Position numbers and translations under genes: made by a program
Assembly (NCBI RefSeq): GCF_014644315.1
Contig: NZ_BMKL01000001.1
Coordinates: forward strand, 879,001-943,000
Direction of reading: 5' to 3'
Length of the DNA: 64,000 nt
Source of the DNA: Tsuneonella deserti
GTDB taxonomy: Bacteria > Pseudomonadota > Alphaproteobacteria > Sphingomonadales > Sphingomonadaceae
Part shown: positions 55,342 to 63,230 of the stretch, piece after piece
Layout of the letters: each line of letters begins with the position of its first letter
Numbering within the stretch: position 1 is the stretch's first letter
The notes under the pieces: model-generated
Seen by the model: the letters and a program-made list of their open reading frames with translations, nothing else
Told to the model about the DNA's origin: nothing
Databases searched by the model: none

Positions 55342-55875
55342 ATGCTGCTGGTCCTGCAGATCGCAGGGGGCATCGTGCTAGCCTGGTACGTCATCACCCA
55401 TTGGAATAAGCTCACCAAGGCGCTTGGAGCGCTCGCTAGCTTCGCACTTGGTGGCATGGTGGTTGCAGGTGGCTTGTGGGCCCTCGCCTACGCTGCGCAG
55501 AGATTGTGGAGCAATCTCGACAGCATTGGCTATTGTGCGTTTGTGACGTTCATGTTCGCGCTTGGCATCGCGGGCTTGGTAGGCATGGGCGTGCTGCTCA
55601 ATGGCCTGTTTCCGGGCACCTTCAAGTTCGCTGACGAAAAGGACGAGAAGAAGCGCGGCGATGGCATCTTTGCCGTGGTGATCTTCGCCTTCTTCATCCA
55701 CCTCATGCTGCTGGTCACTCTGGTGGGATACGTGTTCCCAGGCATTGACGGATGGAGCCGCGCTAACGGCTACAAGGACACCGGCATCATGTTCGCGGGG
55801 TTGCTGGTCTGCCAGTATGTTTGGTGGCCCGCTATCAAGCTTGTTGATAGGCGAGCGTTACGAGCATCCGATTAG
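55342..55875 (+). CDS. Unknown membrane protein
   Basis: A 177-aa protein with about five hydrophobic segments: VLQIAGGIVLAWYVITHW, ALGALASFALGGMVVAGGLW, AFVTFMFALGIAGLVGMGVL, GIFAVVIFAFFIHLMLLVTL and IMFAGLLVCQYVWWPAI. The charged cytosolic loop ADEKDEKKRGD separates them. No family recognised. It follows the 37-codon ORF. Confidence 0.6.
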   Translation: MLLVLQIAGGIVLAWYVITHWNKLTKALGALASFALGGMVVAGGLWALAYAAQRLWSNLDSIGYCAFVTFMFALGIAGLVGMGVLLNGLFPGTFKFADEKDEKKRGDGIFAVVIFAFFIHLMLLVTLVGYVFPGIDGWSRANGYKDTGIMFAGLLVCQYVWWPAIKLVDRRALRASD

Positions 55876-55923
55876 ACACTGGCTCTTCGTTGTCAGGTGG
55901 CAGTATTGGACTGCAAGCCCGCC

Positions 55924-56079
55924 TTAATTGCAGGCGGCTCGCTGCTTTGATGCTCGCACAACGTCTTCCCAACGTTGATCCGGGACGAAATGACTCCCCA
56001 TTCGGCGCGCGAGCCGTTCCGCTGCCTCACTGACTTTCTGGTCATAGGGCTTCGCTTCAGCTCTGCTTTCCTGCGCCAC
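55924..56079 (-). CDS. Small 51-aa ORF divergent from the deaminase gene
   Basis: A GTG-started ORF (56077-56079) with AGGGGA 6 nt upstream. The product is hydrophilic and helical (MAQESRAEAKPYDQKVSEAA, then VPDQRWEDVVRASKQRA) and ends in Cys-Asn. It is too short for firm calling, but the RBS is good and the sequence is not low-complexity. It is separated by 84 nt from the AvcD-like gene and could be a regulator or antitoxin, or an artefact. Confidence 0.4.
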   Translation of the reverse strand: MAQESRAEAKPYDQKVSEAAERLARRMGSHFVPDQRWEDVVRASKQRAACN

Positions 56080-56107
56080 GTGGTTCCCCTTTCACACCGA
56101 GCGAACG

Positions 56108-56118
56108 AACGTTACGTT
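56108..56118. promoter_or_regulatory. Inverted repeat between divergent genes
   Basis: AACGT-T-ACGTT, a perfect 5-1-5 inverted repeat, lies between the divergent 51-aa ORF and the AvcD-like gene. It is a possible operator, but it is short. Confidence 0.3.
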
Positions 56119-56163
56119 GAATATGTGCCGGTCGTCACGCGAAAAAATGGGGGAGAGAGCTAC

Positions 56164-57555
56164 GTGAGCGACGAGCCGAGAGCACTGACACATCCAGAGC
56201 TGATTGTCGGCATAGCTGGACCCATCGGTATCGATATCAACGCCATCTGCGAAGAGCTCGAAAGAGCGTTCGATGACGTCGGCTACCGAACCCTCACGGT
56301 CAGGGTAACCGAGGAGATGATGAAATACCCGGCTCAGGGCGTCGTTGCCGAAGGCCCAGATCACTTCAACACCATGATGTTCAAGATGGATTACGCCAAC
56401 AAGCTCTGCGAAGAGACAAGCGATTCAGCGCGTCTTATGCGCATTGCGGTTCAATCAATCGGGCTGCTTAGGGAACGTGAGCTCGGCGCTGCACAAGTCG
56501 GAGGTTCAGATGAAGCTGTTGCTCTCCCGGCGACGGCGTTCGTGATCCGGCAACTTAAGCGACCTGCTGAAGTTGCTTTGCTGCGCCGGATCTATGGAAA
56601 GCAATTCATCCTTGTTTCCGCATATGGGGGCGAGGAAGCACGCCGCGACAGCCTACGCGAGAAAATCCGCGATAGTCTCCCCTTATCGACGTTGGATGAG
56701 GATATCACATTCAAGGTAGCTAAGATCATCTCGCGTGACCTTGACGAAGGCACCGAAGACCATGGCCAGCATCTGCGAGATACCTTTCACCTCGCAGACG
56801 TCTTTGTCGACGGTATCAATCGGGGACCGATGCGGAGCGGGATTGAGCGGTTCGTTCAAGCATTCTTCGGCCGGGTGGATATCGGACCGACCAAAGCGGA
56901 ATACGGGATGTATGCAGCTAAAGCCGCCTCCCTCAGGTCAGTGGATTTGTCCCGGCAAGTCGGGGCGGCGGCCTTCACCGAAGAAGGTGAAATGATTACC
57001 CAGGGTTGTAACGAAGTCCCAAAGGCGTTCGGTGGAACATACTGGGATTGTGAAGAGCCGGACTTCCGTGATGTTCAACTTGGAGCCGACCCCAACGACC
57101 AGTTGAAAAAGGAGGTTATGAGGGACCTCCTCGAGCGGCTCGCTAGAGCTAAGCTGCTTGTCGAGGGTGATCCAGAAACAGCATCCTCAGATGAATTTGT
57201 TGAGACTCTACTCGGCCGCGGGGATGAGGATAAAGATAAGCCATACTTCGGATGCTTATCTCAGTCTCAAATTAACGACCTTACAGAGTATGGTAGGGTG
57301 GTACATGCTGAGATGCTGGCTGTCTGCGATGCCGCGCGATTAGGTAAGTCTCTGCGGGGCGCTCTTTTATACGTTACGACATTCCCTTGTCACAATTGCA
57401 CCAAACACATTCTGGCTGCTGGTATTAAGCGCGTGGTCTTCATGGAGCCTTATCCCAAAAGCCGGGCGAAACAGTTGCACAAGAACGAGATCGAGATCGA
57501 AAAGAAGAGTGAAACTCGCGTGAGCTTCATGCCCTTTCTAGGGATCTCCCCTTAG
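56164..57555 (+). CDS. AvcD-like anti-phage dCTP/dCMP deaminase (C-terminally interrupted)
   Basis: As read, 463 aa from GTG 56164 (GGGGGAGAGA ends 5 nt upstream; earlier in-frame starts lack an SD). The N-terminal P-loop-like domain opens LIVGIAGPIGIDINAICEEL, a Walker-A variant without the usual GK[ST], as in AvcD/DcdV. The C-terminal zinc deaminase has H381-A-E383 and P408-C409-x-x-C412. Family members deplete deoxycytidine nucleotides on phage infection and are held in check by an sRNA (AvcI) or by other means. An in-frame TAG at 57553-57555 stops it 58 codons before the next stop, within what looks like the conserved tail. Zinc ligands are intact. Confidence 0.8.
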   Translation: MSDEPRALTHPELIVGIAGPIGIDINAICEELERAFDDVGYRTLTVRVTEEMMKYPAQGVVAEGPDHFNTMMFKMDYANKLCEETSDSARLMRIAVQSIGLLRERELGAAQVGGSDEAVALPATAFVIRQLKRPAEVALLRRIYGKQFILVSAYGGEEARRDSLREKIRDSLPLSTLDEDITFKVAKIISRDLDEGTEDHGQHLRDTFHLADVFVDGINRGPMRSGIERFVQAFFGRVDIGPTKAEYGMYAAKAASLRSVDLSRQVGAAAFTEEGEMITQGCNEVPKAFGGTYWDCEEPDFRDVQLGADPNDQLKKEVMRDLLERLARAKLLVEGDPETASSDEFVETLLGRGDEDKDKPYFGCLSQSQINDLTEYGRVVHAEMLAVCDAARLGKSLRGALLYVTTFPCHNCTKHILAAGIKRVVFMEPYPKSRAKQLHKNEIEIEKKSETRVSFMPFLGISP

Positions 57556-57732
57556 CGTTACAGGGACATCTTCGAGAAGCGCTCTAGGAAGGAGCGAGGT
57601 CGGGCCAAGCGCTGGTACAGGAACGAACCTCGACCGATGCTGGAGGTCTCAGCGCCAGCTTACCTCGATGTCGAGGCTTTGGAGGTGAGCAAGCTGGGCG
57701 GGACCATACAGCACCGTCTACCTCTCAAATAG
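57553..57732 (+). other. In-frame continuation of the deaminase after TAG (58 codons)
   Basis: After the TAG, the same frame reads RYRDIFEKRSRKERG..., RAKRWYRNEPRPMLEV..., to a second TAG at 57730-57732. Its codon use and charged composition look like a protein tail rather than intergenic DNA. Together with the upstream part the protein would have 522 aa with TAG read as one residue, close to the usual AvcD size. A nonsense mutation, amber read-through, or a base error are the options. Confidence 0.6.
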
Positions 57733-57806
57733 CTGCTCTAGGGGCAAGGGCCACCAAGGTGATTCTGCATTGCGATTAGAAGGTCGCGAAAAAGCCGACA
57801 TGATGC

Positions 57807-57836
57807 TTGCAATACGCAAAAAATAGCGTACAAAAT
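57807..57836 (+). promoter_or_regulatory. Promoter with TACGC-N8-GCGTA operator
   Basis: TTGCAA (57807-57812) as -35 and TACAAA (57829-57834) as -10, spacer 16. The inverted repeat TACGC (57813-57817) / GCGTA (57826-57830) occupies the spacer. An SD GGAGG follows 22 nt before the start of the gene at 57857. The XRE-domain protein encoded downstream is the likely ligand of this operator. Confidence 0.5.
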
Positions 57837-57856
57837 CCTCATACAGGAGGAAAACT

Positions 57857-58567
57857 GTGCCAGATATCCGTCGTATTATCCTCGACGCCTTGCCGAAGGA
57901 CTTGCTCCTAGATCTGGAGGATCGCCTGCGTGCGGAAGCTCTTCGCGCCTATGAAGTTGTGAAGCGCGAGCTGCCAGTCAATGCGAAACGCGCCCGAGAG
58001 GCCGAGGGCCAGATCCGCTTTCGACTTCAAGAGCAGGGATACGAAGAGGTTGTCACTCTGCATGGTGGCCAGCTCATTGTGGACGGCGTGATGATCGGTA
58101 CCGATCTCAAGATCTTCCAGCCATTCGCGAGGTTTCCAGGCCGGGGGACAGGTGTTGTCCTTGGCTTTGCTGCAATGCCAGAGCCACGGAAAGTGCCGGT
58201 CAAGAACCAGTCGCGCGCTGCCGGTGTCAGTCTGAACCTAGCGCTCCAGCCCACAATGTTTGACGACCCTAACAGCGTGCAACCGACCGATATTTTTGCG
58301 CTCTTCCTCACTGCGCGAGATCGGCAGCGGGCTGGTCGGATCGAGGAAATCGCAATCGGAGTGATTGGGGCGGAATACAGAGACTTCATCTTCTACGAGT
58401 CGCTCGAAGTATTTTTGAGCGGCTACGCTTCCGATGAAGGCGCAGACGAAGTCTCGAGGGAACCGTTGGAGCAGGTTGCTACTGTGAGGCTTAAGGCTTC
58501 TCGGCAAATGTTCGTCCCTCCGGAGATAACCCCGGAGAAGAAGCCGGGCGAGGGTGCGTCCGAGTAG
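57857..58567 (+). CDS. Unknown 236-aa protein paired with an XRE-ImmA/IrrE regulator
   Basis: GTG start with GGAGG (57847-57851 region) upstream. The N-terminal about 60 residues are helical (LDALPKDLLLDLEDRLRAEA); the middle is beta-rich (VTLHGGQLIVDGVMIGTDLK; FPGRGTGVVLGFAAMPEPR); a segment IFALFLTARDRQRAGRIEEI follows; the C-terminus is charged. No known domain is recognised. It forms a two-gene unit with the downstream metalloprotease-HTH protein; ImmA/IrrE proteases often cleave or sense a partner, so this may be a substrate, antitoxin or effector. Confidence 0.6.
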   Translation: MPDIRRIILDALPKDLLLDLEDRLRAEALRAYEVVKRELPVNAKRAREAEGQIRFRLQEQGYEEVVTLHGGQLIVDGVMIGTDLKIFQPFARFPGRGTGVVLGFAAMPEPRKVPVKNQSRAAGVSLNLALQPTMFDDPNSVQPTDIFALFLTARDRQRAGRIEEIAIGVIGAEYRDFIFYESLEVFLSGYASDEGADEVSREPLEQVATVRLKASRQMFVPPEITPEKKPGEGASE

Positions 58568-58594
58568 ATTGAGGGAACAAGAATAGGAAAGTGA

Positions 58595-58620
58595 GCTCCG
58601 CATCTTCCGAGGTGCGGAGC
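58595..58620 (+). other. Hairpin between the 236-aa and XRE-ImmA genes
   Basis: GCTCCGCA (58595-58602) pairs perfectly with TGCGGAGC (58613-58620), loop 10 nt, ending 19 nt before the next start codon. No T-tract follows. It could attenuate expression of the regulator or protect the upstream mRNA. Confidence 0.4.
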
Positions 58621-58639
58621 CATCGGGGATTCCAGAAGA

Positions 58640-59860
58640 ATGCGCACCGGTACACCGGGATTCGTCCCAGCCCGACTCACGGAAGCTCGCGAGGCCCGCC
58701 GCATCGCGACGAAAACGGCACTGGCCCGACGCCTCGGCGTCAGCCCGACGTCAGTATCGCGGTGGGAGGATGGTCTCTCAGAGCAAACGCCCGATCACGC
58801 GACGCTTCTTCGGCTGGCGGGTGAGCTGCAGGTTCGTCCAGAGTACTTCCTGCGCCCGCCTTTTGAGAGCTCACGGCCGACATTCCTGCGCTCGCTGGCG
58901 AGTACATTGGTTCGCGACCTCGCCTACCAGAGATCGCAGATGAAGTGGCTGCAAGAGGTCAGCTTCGTCCTAGGACATTATGTCGATCTCCCTCAGCTTG
59001 ACGTTCCTGACGTATTAGAAGGGGCAAGTTACAGCCAGCTTCGAGATGAGGATATCGAACAGATCGCGTTGCGGCTGCGCGCACATTGGAATTTGGGTGA
59101 AGGTCCGTGTCCCGACGTTGTTGGTTTGATGGAGCGTATCGGCATCGTTGTCGCTACGATCCCTATGAACACAACCAAGCTAGACGGCTTGTGCAGCTGG
59201 TCACCCATTGACGGCCGGCCACATGTCCTTCTGGCAACTGACAAGATGTCATTTCCACGGCGCCAGATGGATGCCGCTCACGAACTTGCTCACGCGGTGT
59301 TGCACCACTCGGTACCTGACGACGAGTTCGAAGCGAATCTGCGCACGATTGAGCAGCAGGCTTTCCGCCTCGCCAGCGCATTCCTCATGCCTTCCACCAG
59401 CTATCCACACGAGGTTCGTCATCCGTCGCTTGCGATGTTGACCAGTTTGAAGGAGCGTTGGAGGACTTCAATCAAGGCGCAGATCAAACGATTAGCGGAC
59501 CTAGAAATCATACCCGAAGACCACGCACGACAGCTCTACAAGCTCTACTCTGCCAAGGGTTGGTCTAAGGGTGAACCTTTGGATCAGCATTGGCCCATTC
59601 CCTTTCCAACGGCTCTGCGGAACGGCATGAATCTCATCGTGGACAGTGGAGTGCGTGCGAAGGCTGACCTTCTGGCAACCGAGTTCACTGTCTCAAGTGC
59701 TGATCTGGAAGCACTGTGCAGTCTACCACGCGGGTGGTTCGACCGTGACGCGGCGGAGATTGTGTCACTAAAGGTGCGTGAGAACTTTGCGCAGTCGGGT
59801 AGCCCAAGAGACGCAGATATCATCCCGTTTCCACAGCGGCATCCACCTAGAGGGCGTTGA
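58640..59860 (+). CDS. XRE-family regulator fused to an ImmA/IrrE metallopeptidase
   Basis: A 406-aa two-domain protein. Residues about 15-70 are a Cro/C1-type HTH (ALARRLGVSPTSVSRWEDGL). Residues about 150-260 are a zinc peptidase with HELAH in AAHELAHAVLHH and the C-terminal helper FRLASAFLMPS. IrrE/ImmA proteases cut repressors (e.g. DdrO, ImmR) in response to stress. The C-terminal part includes YKLYSAKGWSKGEP and an FPQRHPP tail. It probably regulates the palindromic promoter at 57807-57836. The start ATG 58640 has only a weak SD. Confidence 0.85.
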   Translation: MRTGTPGFVPARLTEAREARRIATKTALARRLGVSPTSVSRWEDGLSEQTPDHATLLRLAGELQVRPEYFLRPPFESSRPTFLRSLASTLVRDLAYQRSQMKWLQEVSFVLGHYVDLPQLDVPDVLEGASYSQLRDEDIEQIALRLRAHWNLGEGPCPDVVGLMERIGIVVATIPMNTTKLDGLCSWSPIDGRPHVLLATDKMSFPRRQMDAAHELAHAVLHHSVPDDEFEANLRTIEQQAFRLASAFLMPSTSYPHEVRHPSLAMLTSLKERWRTSIKAQIKRLADLEIIPEDHARQLYKLYSAKGWSKGEPLDQHWPIPFPTALRNGMNLIVDSGVRAKADLLATEFTVSSADLEALCSLPRGWFDRDAAEIVSLKVRENFAQSGSPRDADIIPFPQRHPPRGR

Positions 59861-60270
59861 CGCAATTTGGCGGCAAGCGAGACCCATGCCGCCCTCCGTC
59901 ACAACACCGCGTACGAATGAGATATGACGTCCATGGCGTTGGCAAGACGGCGGAAGCTTTACAGTTTGAATCCGTCCTGCCGGTCGCATCGACGATCAAT
60001 TGAGGATAAGGCATTGAAATACGGAGGCCGAAGATGCTCGGTCGGACTGTCAGTTTACACTCGGACCGCCGTTTAAGGGTGTGACGCTCCATTCGTCCCC
60101 CATGCGGCACATGTGGACCGCATGGACCACCGTTCAGGGAAATTGACCGGCGGTGCCCCTGGCGCCTCGGATCGCGGCGTTGCGGTGGAAGGCGGACGGC
60201 GCTGCATCCGGCAGGACTAGCCTGCCGGGTATGTTGTAGGAAAACGCCAAGCGCGTGGCCCATCCCCGAC
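59861..60270. other. Intergenic stretch at the right island edge
   Basis: 410 nt without a convincing gene. Short frames exist on both strands, but none has an SD plus coding character. It shares only an 8-nt match (CCCATGCG) with the dnaN 3' end, too short to claim an attachment site. I see no tRNA, IS end or terminator. Confidence 0.5.
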
Positions 60271-61281
60271 TCAGATGGCGACAGCGATCTTTCCGAAGTG
60301 CTTGTTCGCGATCTGGTGCCGGAAGGCATCGGCGAGGTTGGCCAATTCGAATGTATCGCTGATCACCGGCTTGATGCCGTTGGCTTCCACGCCCGCAATC
60401 ATGTCCAGCTGCATCGCCCTGCTACCGACCGTCAGCCCCTGCACGCGCAGGTTCTTTGAGAATAGCAGGGCAGTCTGCACCGGACCGGCGATGCCCGTGA
60501 GCACGCCGATGAGGGCGATGTGGCCACCGATGCGGGCGGCGAGCATGGACTGGTCAAGCGTCCCGGGTCCGCCCACCTCGACGACGGTGTCCACGCCCTG
60601 TCCGCCCGTCAGCTCCAGCGCCTTCGGTCCCCAGGCGGGCACCTCCTTGTAATTGATCACTTCGTCGGCGCCGAGCTCACGCAGCCGCTCGAGCTTCTCG
60701 CCGCTCGAACTGGTGGCGATCACCCGCGCGCCCGCAGCTTTTGCGAACTGGAGCGCGAAGATGCTGACGCCCCCGGTGCCCTGCACCAGCACGGTGTCGC
60801 CCGGCTTCACGTGTGTGTCGACGAAAAGCGCGCGCCAGGCGGTGAGACCCGCACAGGTCAGAGTGGCGGCCTCGGCGTGAGTCCACCCGTTGGGTGCGCG
60901 GGTAAACCAGGTTTCTGGGGCTGTGACGGCCTGGCGGGCGTATCCGTCGATCCCGTCGCCCGGCACGACCCTGAACGAGCTCGTCGGGGGCGCTCCGTCG
61001 AGCCATTCGGGAAAGAAGGTCGAGACTACCGCGTCGCCGACGCTGAACATCGTCACCCCTTCGCCCACGGCGGTTACCTCGCCGGCGCCATCGGACATGG
61101 GAATGCGTCCCTGTTCGGCAGGGATCATGCCGGAAACCACCGCGAAGTCGTGGAAGTTCAGGGAGCTCGCCCTGATCGCCACCGTGATTTCACCCGGGCC
61201 TGGATCGGCCGCGTTGGGAAGGTCCGTCAACGTCAGCGTTTCGAGCGTGGAGGGCGAAGCGCCCGTGCGTATTGCCTTGAT
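60271..61281 (-). CDS. MDR-family NAD(P)-dependent alcohol dehydrogenase / quinone oxidoreductase
   Basis: Medium-chain reductase without the catalytic zinc. The core has SLNFHDFAVVSGM, AATLTCAGLTAWRALF, the cofactor fold VLVQGTGGVSIFALQFAK, and VVEVGGPGTLDQSM. The annotated ATG/GTG/TTG choices are all inside the first beta-strands (TTG at 61228-61230 would remove about 17 residues). The family N-terminus (KAIRTGASPSTLETLTL...) is present upstream and begins at ATC (61279-61281), which has GGAGG (61287-61291) at 5 nt spacing. I therefore place the start at this unusual ATC (336 aa). Confidence 0.75.
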   Translation of the reverse strand: MKAIRTGASPSTLETLTLTDLPNAADPGPGEITVAIRASSLNFHDFAVVSGMIPAEQGRIPMSDGAGEVTAVGEGVTMFSVGDAVVSTFFPEWLDGAPPTSSFRVVPGDGIDGYARQAVTAPETWFTRAPNGWTHAEAATLTCAGLTAWRALFVDTHVKPGDTVLVQGTGGVSIFALQFAKAAGARVIATSSSGEKLERLRELGADEVINYKEVPAWGPKALELTGGQGVDTVVEVGGPGTLDQSMLAARIGGHIALIGVLTGIAGPVQTALLFSKNLRVQGLTVGSRAMQLDMIAGVEANGIKPVISDTFELANLADAFRHQIANKHFGKIAVAI

Positions 61282-61363
61282 ATGAGCCTCCGGTCGGTTG
61301 GGTTGGGATGGACGCGAGGATACCGGGCGCTGCAGCGCCAGGTCATACTTGCGGGATCAGAAT

Positions 61364-63133
61364 CTACTCCGCTGCTTCGGCAAGCTCCACGCGCTGGGGT
61401 CCTCGGATGAGGCCACCCGGCGTCTCGCCGGTCCACTCGCCCTCGCGGAACGTGACCTTGCCGTTCTTGATCGTGCAGAAGTAGCCTTCGGCCTTCTGCA
61501 GAAGGCGCTTGCCGCCGGCGGGAAGGTCGAACGCCAGCCACGGCTTGCCGAGTTTCAGCCGATCCATGTCGATGACATTGAGATCGGCCAGGTAGCCCGG
61601 TGCGAGCACGCCTCGGTCGTTGAGGCCGTAGAGCCGCGCGGTGTCCTGACACTGTCGTTTTATCGCATGCTCCAGCGAGATCCGTCCGTTCTGCCGGTCC
61701 CTGGCACGCTTGCGATCGCGCACCCAGTGCTGGAGCATGAAGGTCGGGCTGGCCGCGTCGCAGATCGTGCCGCAGTGCGCCCCGCCATCCGACAGCGAGT
61801 TCACCGTATCGTCGGCGTTCTGCAGGTCCTCGAGGAAGTCGAGGTTGCCCTGCGCGTAATTGAGGATCGGCAGGTAGATGAACCCCTTTCCATCGTCGCG
61901 GCACAGGAGATCGTAGGCGTATTCGTCACCCGACATGCCGGCTGCCGCGGCGCGGGCGGCGATGCTCTCGTCGGCCTGAGGCTCGTAGTCGAAATCGGGG
62001 TCCATCTCATACTGCATGGCCCATCCACCGCAGACGACCATGATCAGCCCAATGATGTCCCGGTTGACCTCGGAGAAGTCATTCTCCTCCGACAGGAGCT
62101 GTTTCTTGAAGGCCGGATCTAGCAACCTGGCTTTCTGCTCATCCCATGGAAGGTCGGCAATCGCCTGCCAGCTCGGCCGCAGGCGGAAGGGGTGGACCGT
62201 GCCCTGCCATGCCATCACGATGCCGTTGCCGCGCAGTGCGATCTGGGCGATGATGTTGGCGCCATTGTCGTTTTCGGCGCGCATCGAGGCGATCTGCTCT
62301 TCGAGCGGCAGTTCCTTGGCGATCGACTGTAGCGCCGCAAAGGTCACCGGCAGGCCGGTCTCGCGGCTGAGCTGGCCCATCCAGCCGAATTCATCCCACT
62401 CGCGCATCATGTCGCTGGCCATCTCGAATACGCCGTGACCCGCGCGGCCCATCGCACGGCCGATGCCGATCAGTTCCTCCGCGGTCGCGGTGGTGCCGGG
62501 CACCACTTCGCCATCGATCGAGCGGTGGAGAACGGTGCGCGAGGTGGAGAAGCCCAGCGCTCCGGCGCGGACGCCTTCCTCGACGATCTTGCCCATCGCC
62601 TCGATGTCATCGGCGGTGGGGACGGCGCCTGGCCGCTCGCGATCGCCGAGCACGTAAGCGCGCACCGCGCCGTGCGGCACGTGCGTGCCGACATCGACCG
62701 TGCGAGGAAGCTTCTCCAATGCATCCAGGTATTCGGGGAAAGTCTCCCAGTCCCACTTCATTCCTTCGGCGAGCGCGGTGCCGGGAATATCCTCGACGCC
62801 TTCCATCAGGCCGATCAGCCAGTTGTGCCGATCCGGGTGAGCCGGTGCGAAGCCAACGCCGCAATTGCCCATGACCACCGTCGTCACGCCATGCCAGCTC
62901 GACGGCGCCATTTCCTGGTCCCAGGTGGCCTGGCCATCGTAGTGAGTGTGAATGTCCACGAAGCCAGGGGTGACGATCTTGCCAGCAGCGTCAATTTCCT
63001 CGGCCGCATCGCCGCGCACTTCGCCCACCTGAACGATCAGGCCGTCCTTGATCGCGACATCGCCGGCAAAGCGCGGGTCGCCGGTTCCATCGACGATGGT
63101 GCCGTTGCGGATGATCAGGTCAAATGCGGGCAT
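61364..63133 (-). CDS. N-acyl-D-amino-acid deacylase family amidohydrolase
   Basis: A 589-aa metal-dependent hydrolase. The first strands DLIIRNGTIVDGTG are followed by the metal site VDIHTHYDGQATWD, then GVTTVVMGNCGVGFAP, a typical D-aminoacylase segment, and the carbamylated-region VFEMASD. The end DLNVIDMDRL is the small beta-barrel return. It may release D-amino acids from N-acyl compounds, but several members act on other amides. ATG 63131-63133 is preferred over a start 14 codons upstream that reads through the intergenic GC-rich tract. Confidence 0.85.
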   Translation of the reverse strand: MPAFDLIIRNGTIVDGTGDPRFAGDVAIKDGLIVQVGEVRGDAAEEIDAAGKIVTPGFVDIHTHYDGQATWDQEMAPSSWHGVTTVVMGNCGVGFAPAHPDRHNWLIGLMEGVEDIPGTALAEGMKWDWETFPEYLDALEKLPRTVDVGTHVPHGAVRAYVLGDRERPGAVPTADDIEAMGKIVEEGVRAGALGFSTSRTVLHRSIDGEVVPGTTATAEELIGIGRAMGRAGHGVFEMASDMMREWDEFGWMGQLSRETGLPVTFAALQSIAKELPLEEQIASMRAENDNGANIIAQIALRGNGIVMAWQGTVHPFRLRPSWQAIADLPWDEQKARLLDPAFKKQLLSEENDFSEVNRDIIGLIMVVCGGWAMQYEMDPDFDYEPQADESIAARAAAAGMSGDEYAYDLLCRDDGKGFIYLPILNYAQGNLDFLEDLQNADDTVNSLSDGGAHCGTICDAASPTFMLQHWVRDRKRARDRQNGRISLEHAIKRQCQDTARLYGLNDRGVLAPGYLADLNVIDMDRLKLGKPWLAFDLPAGGKRLLQKAEGYFCTIKNGKVTFREGEWTGETPGGLIRGPQRVELAEAAE

Positions 63134-63230
63134 GTATGGGCTCCTCTCTCCACCGGCGAGAGTTACATGCTGCAAAAGCCGAGTCCAGTTGCTTTGTGCA
63201 ACCTTGGTCGCTCCGGCGGGGCGGCCTGGC

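Larger units (their letters stand above)
37785..60270. mobile_element. Accessory genomic island inserted after dnaN (boundaries approximate)
   Basis: About 22.5 kb with several foreign signs: four tyrosine-recombinase-module genes at the dnaN end, a serine resolvase, a helicase, orphan genes of unknown function, an anti-phage-type deaminase, a xenobiotic-efflux operon, and visibly lower G+C in 37.8-47.8 kb and 55.9-60.2 kb than in the flanking core. The left edge is taken as the dnaN stop. The right edge is set at the end of the oxidoreductase gene at 60271. I could not find a convincing direct repeat for attL/attR. The island could be several nested insertions rather than one. Confidence 0.65.

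Noticed and set aside
59861..60270. Attachment site matching the dnaN 3' end
   Set aside because: Only an 8-nt match (CCCATGCG) was found by eye, within chance expectation for 400 nt in this composition.
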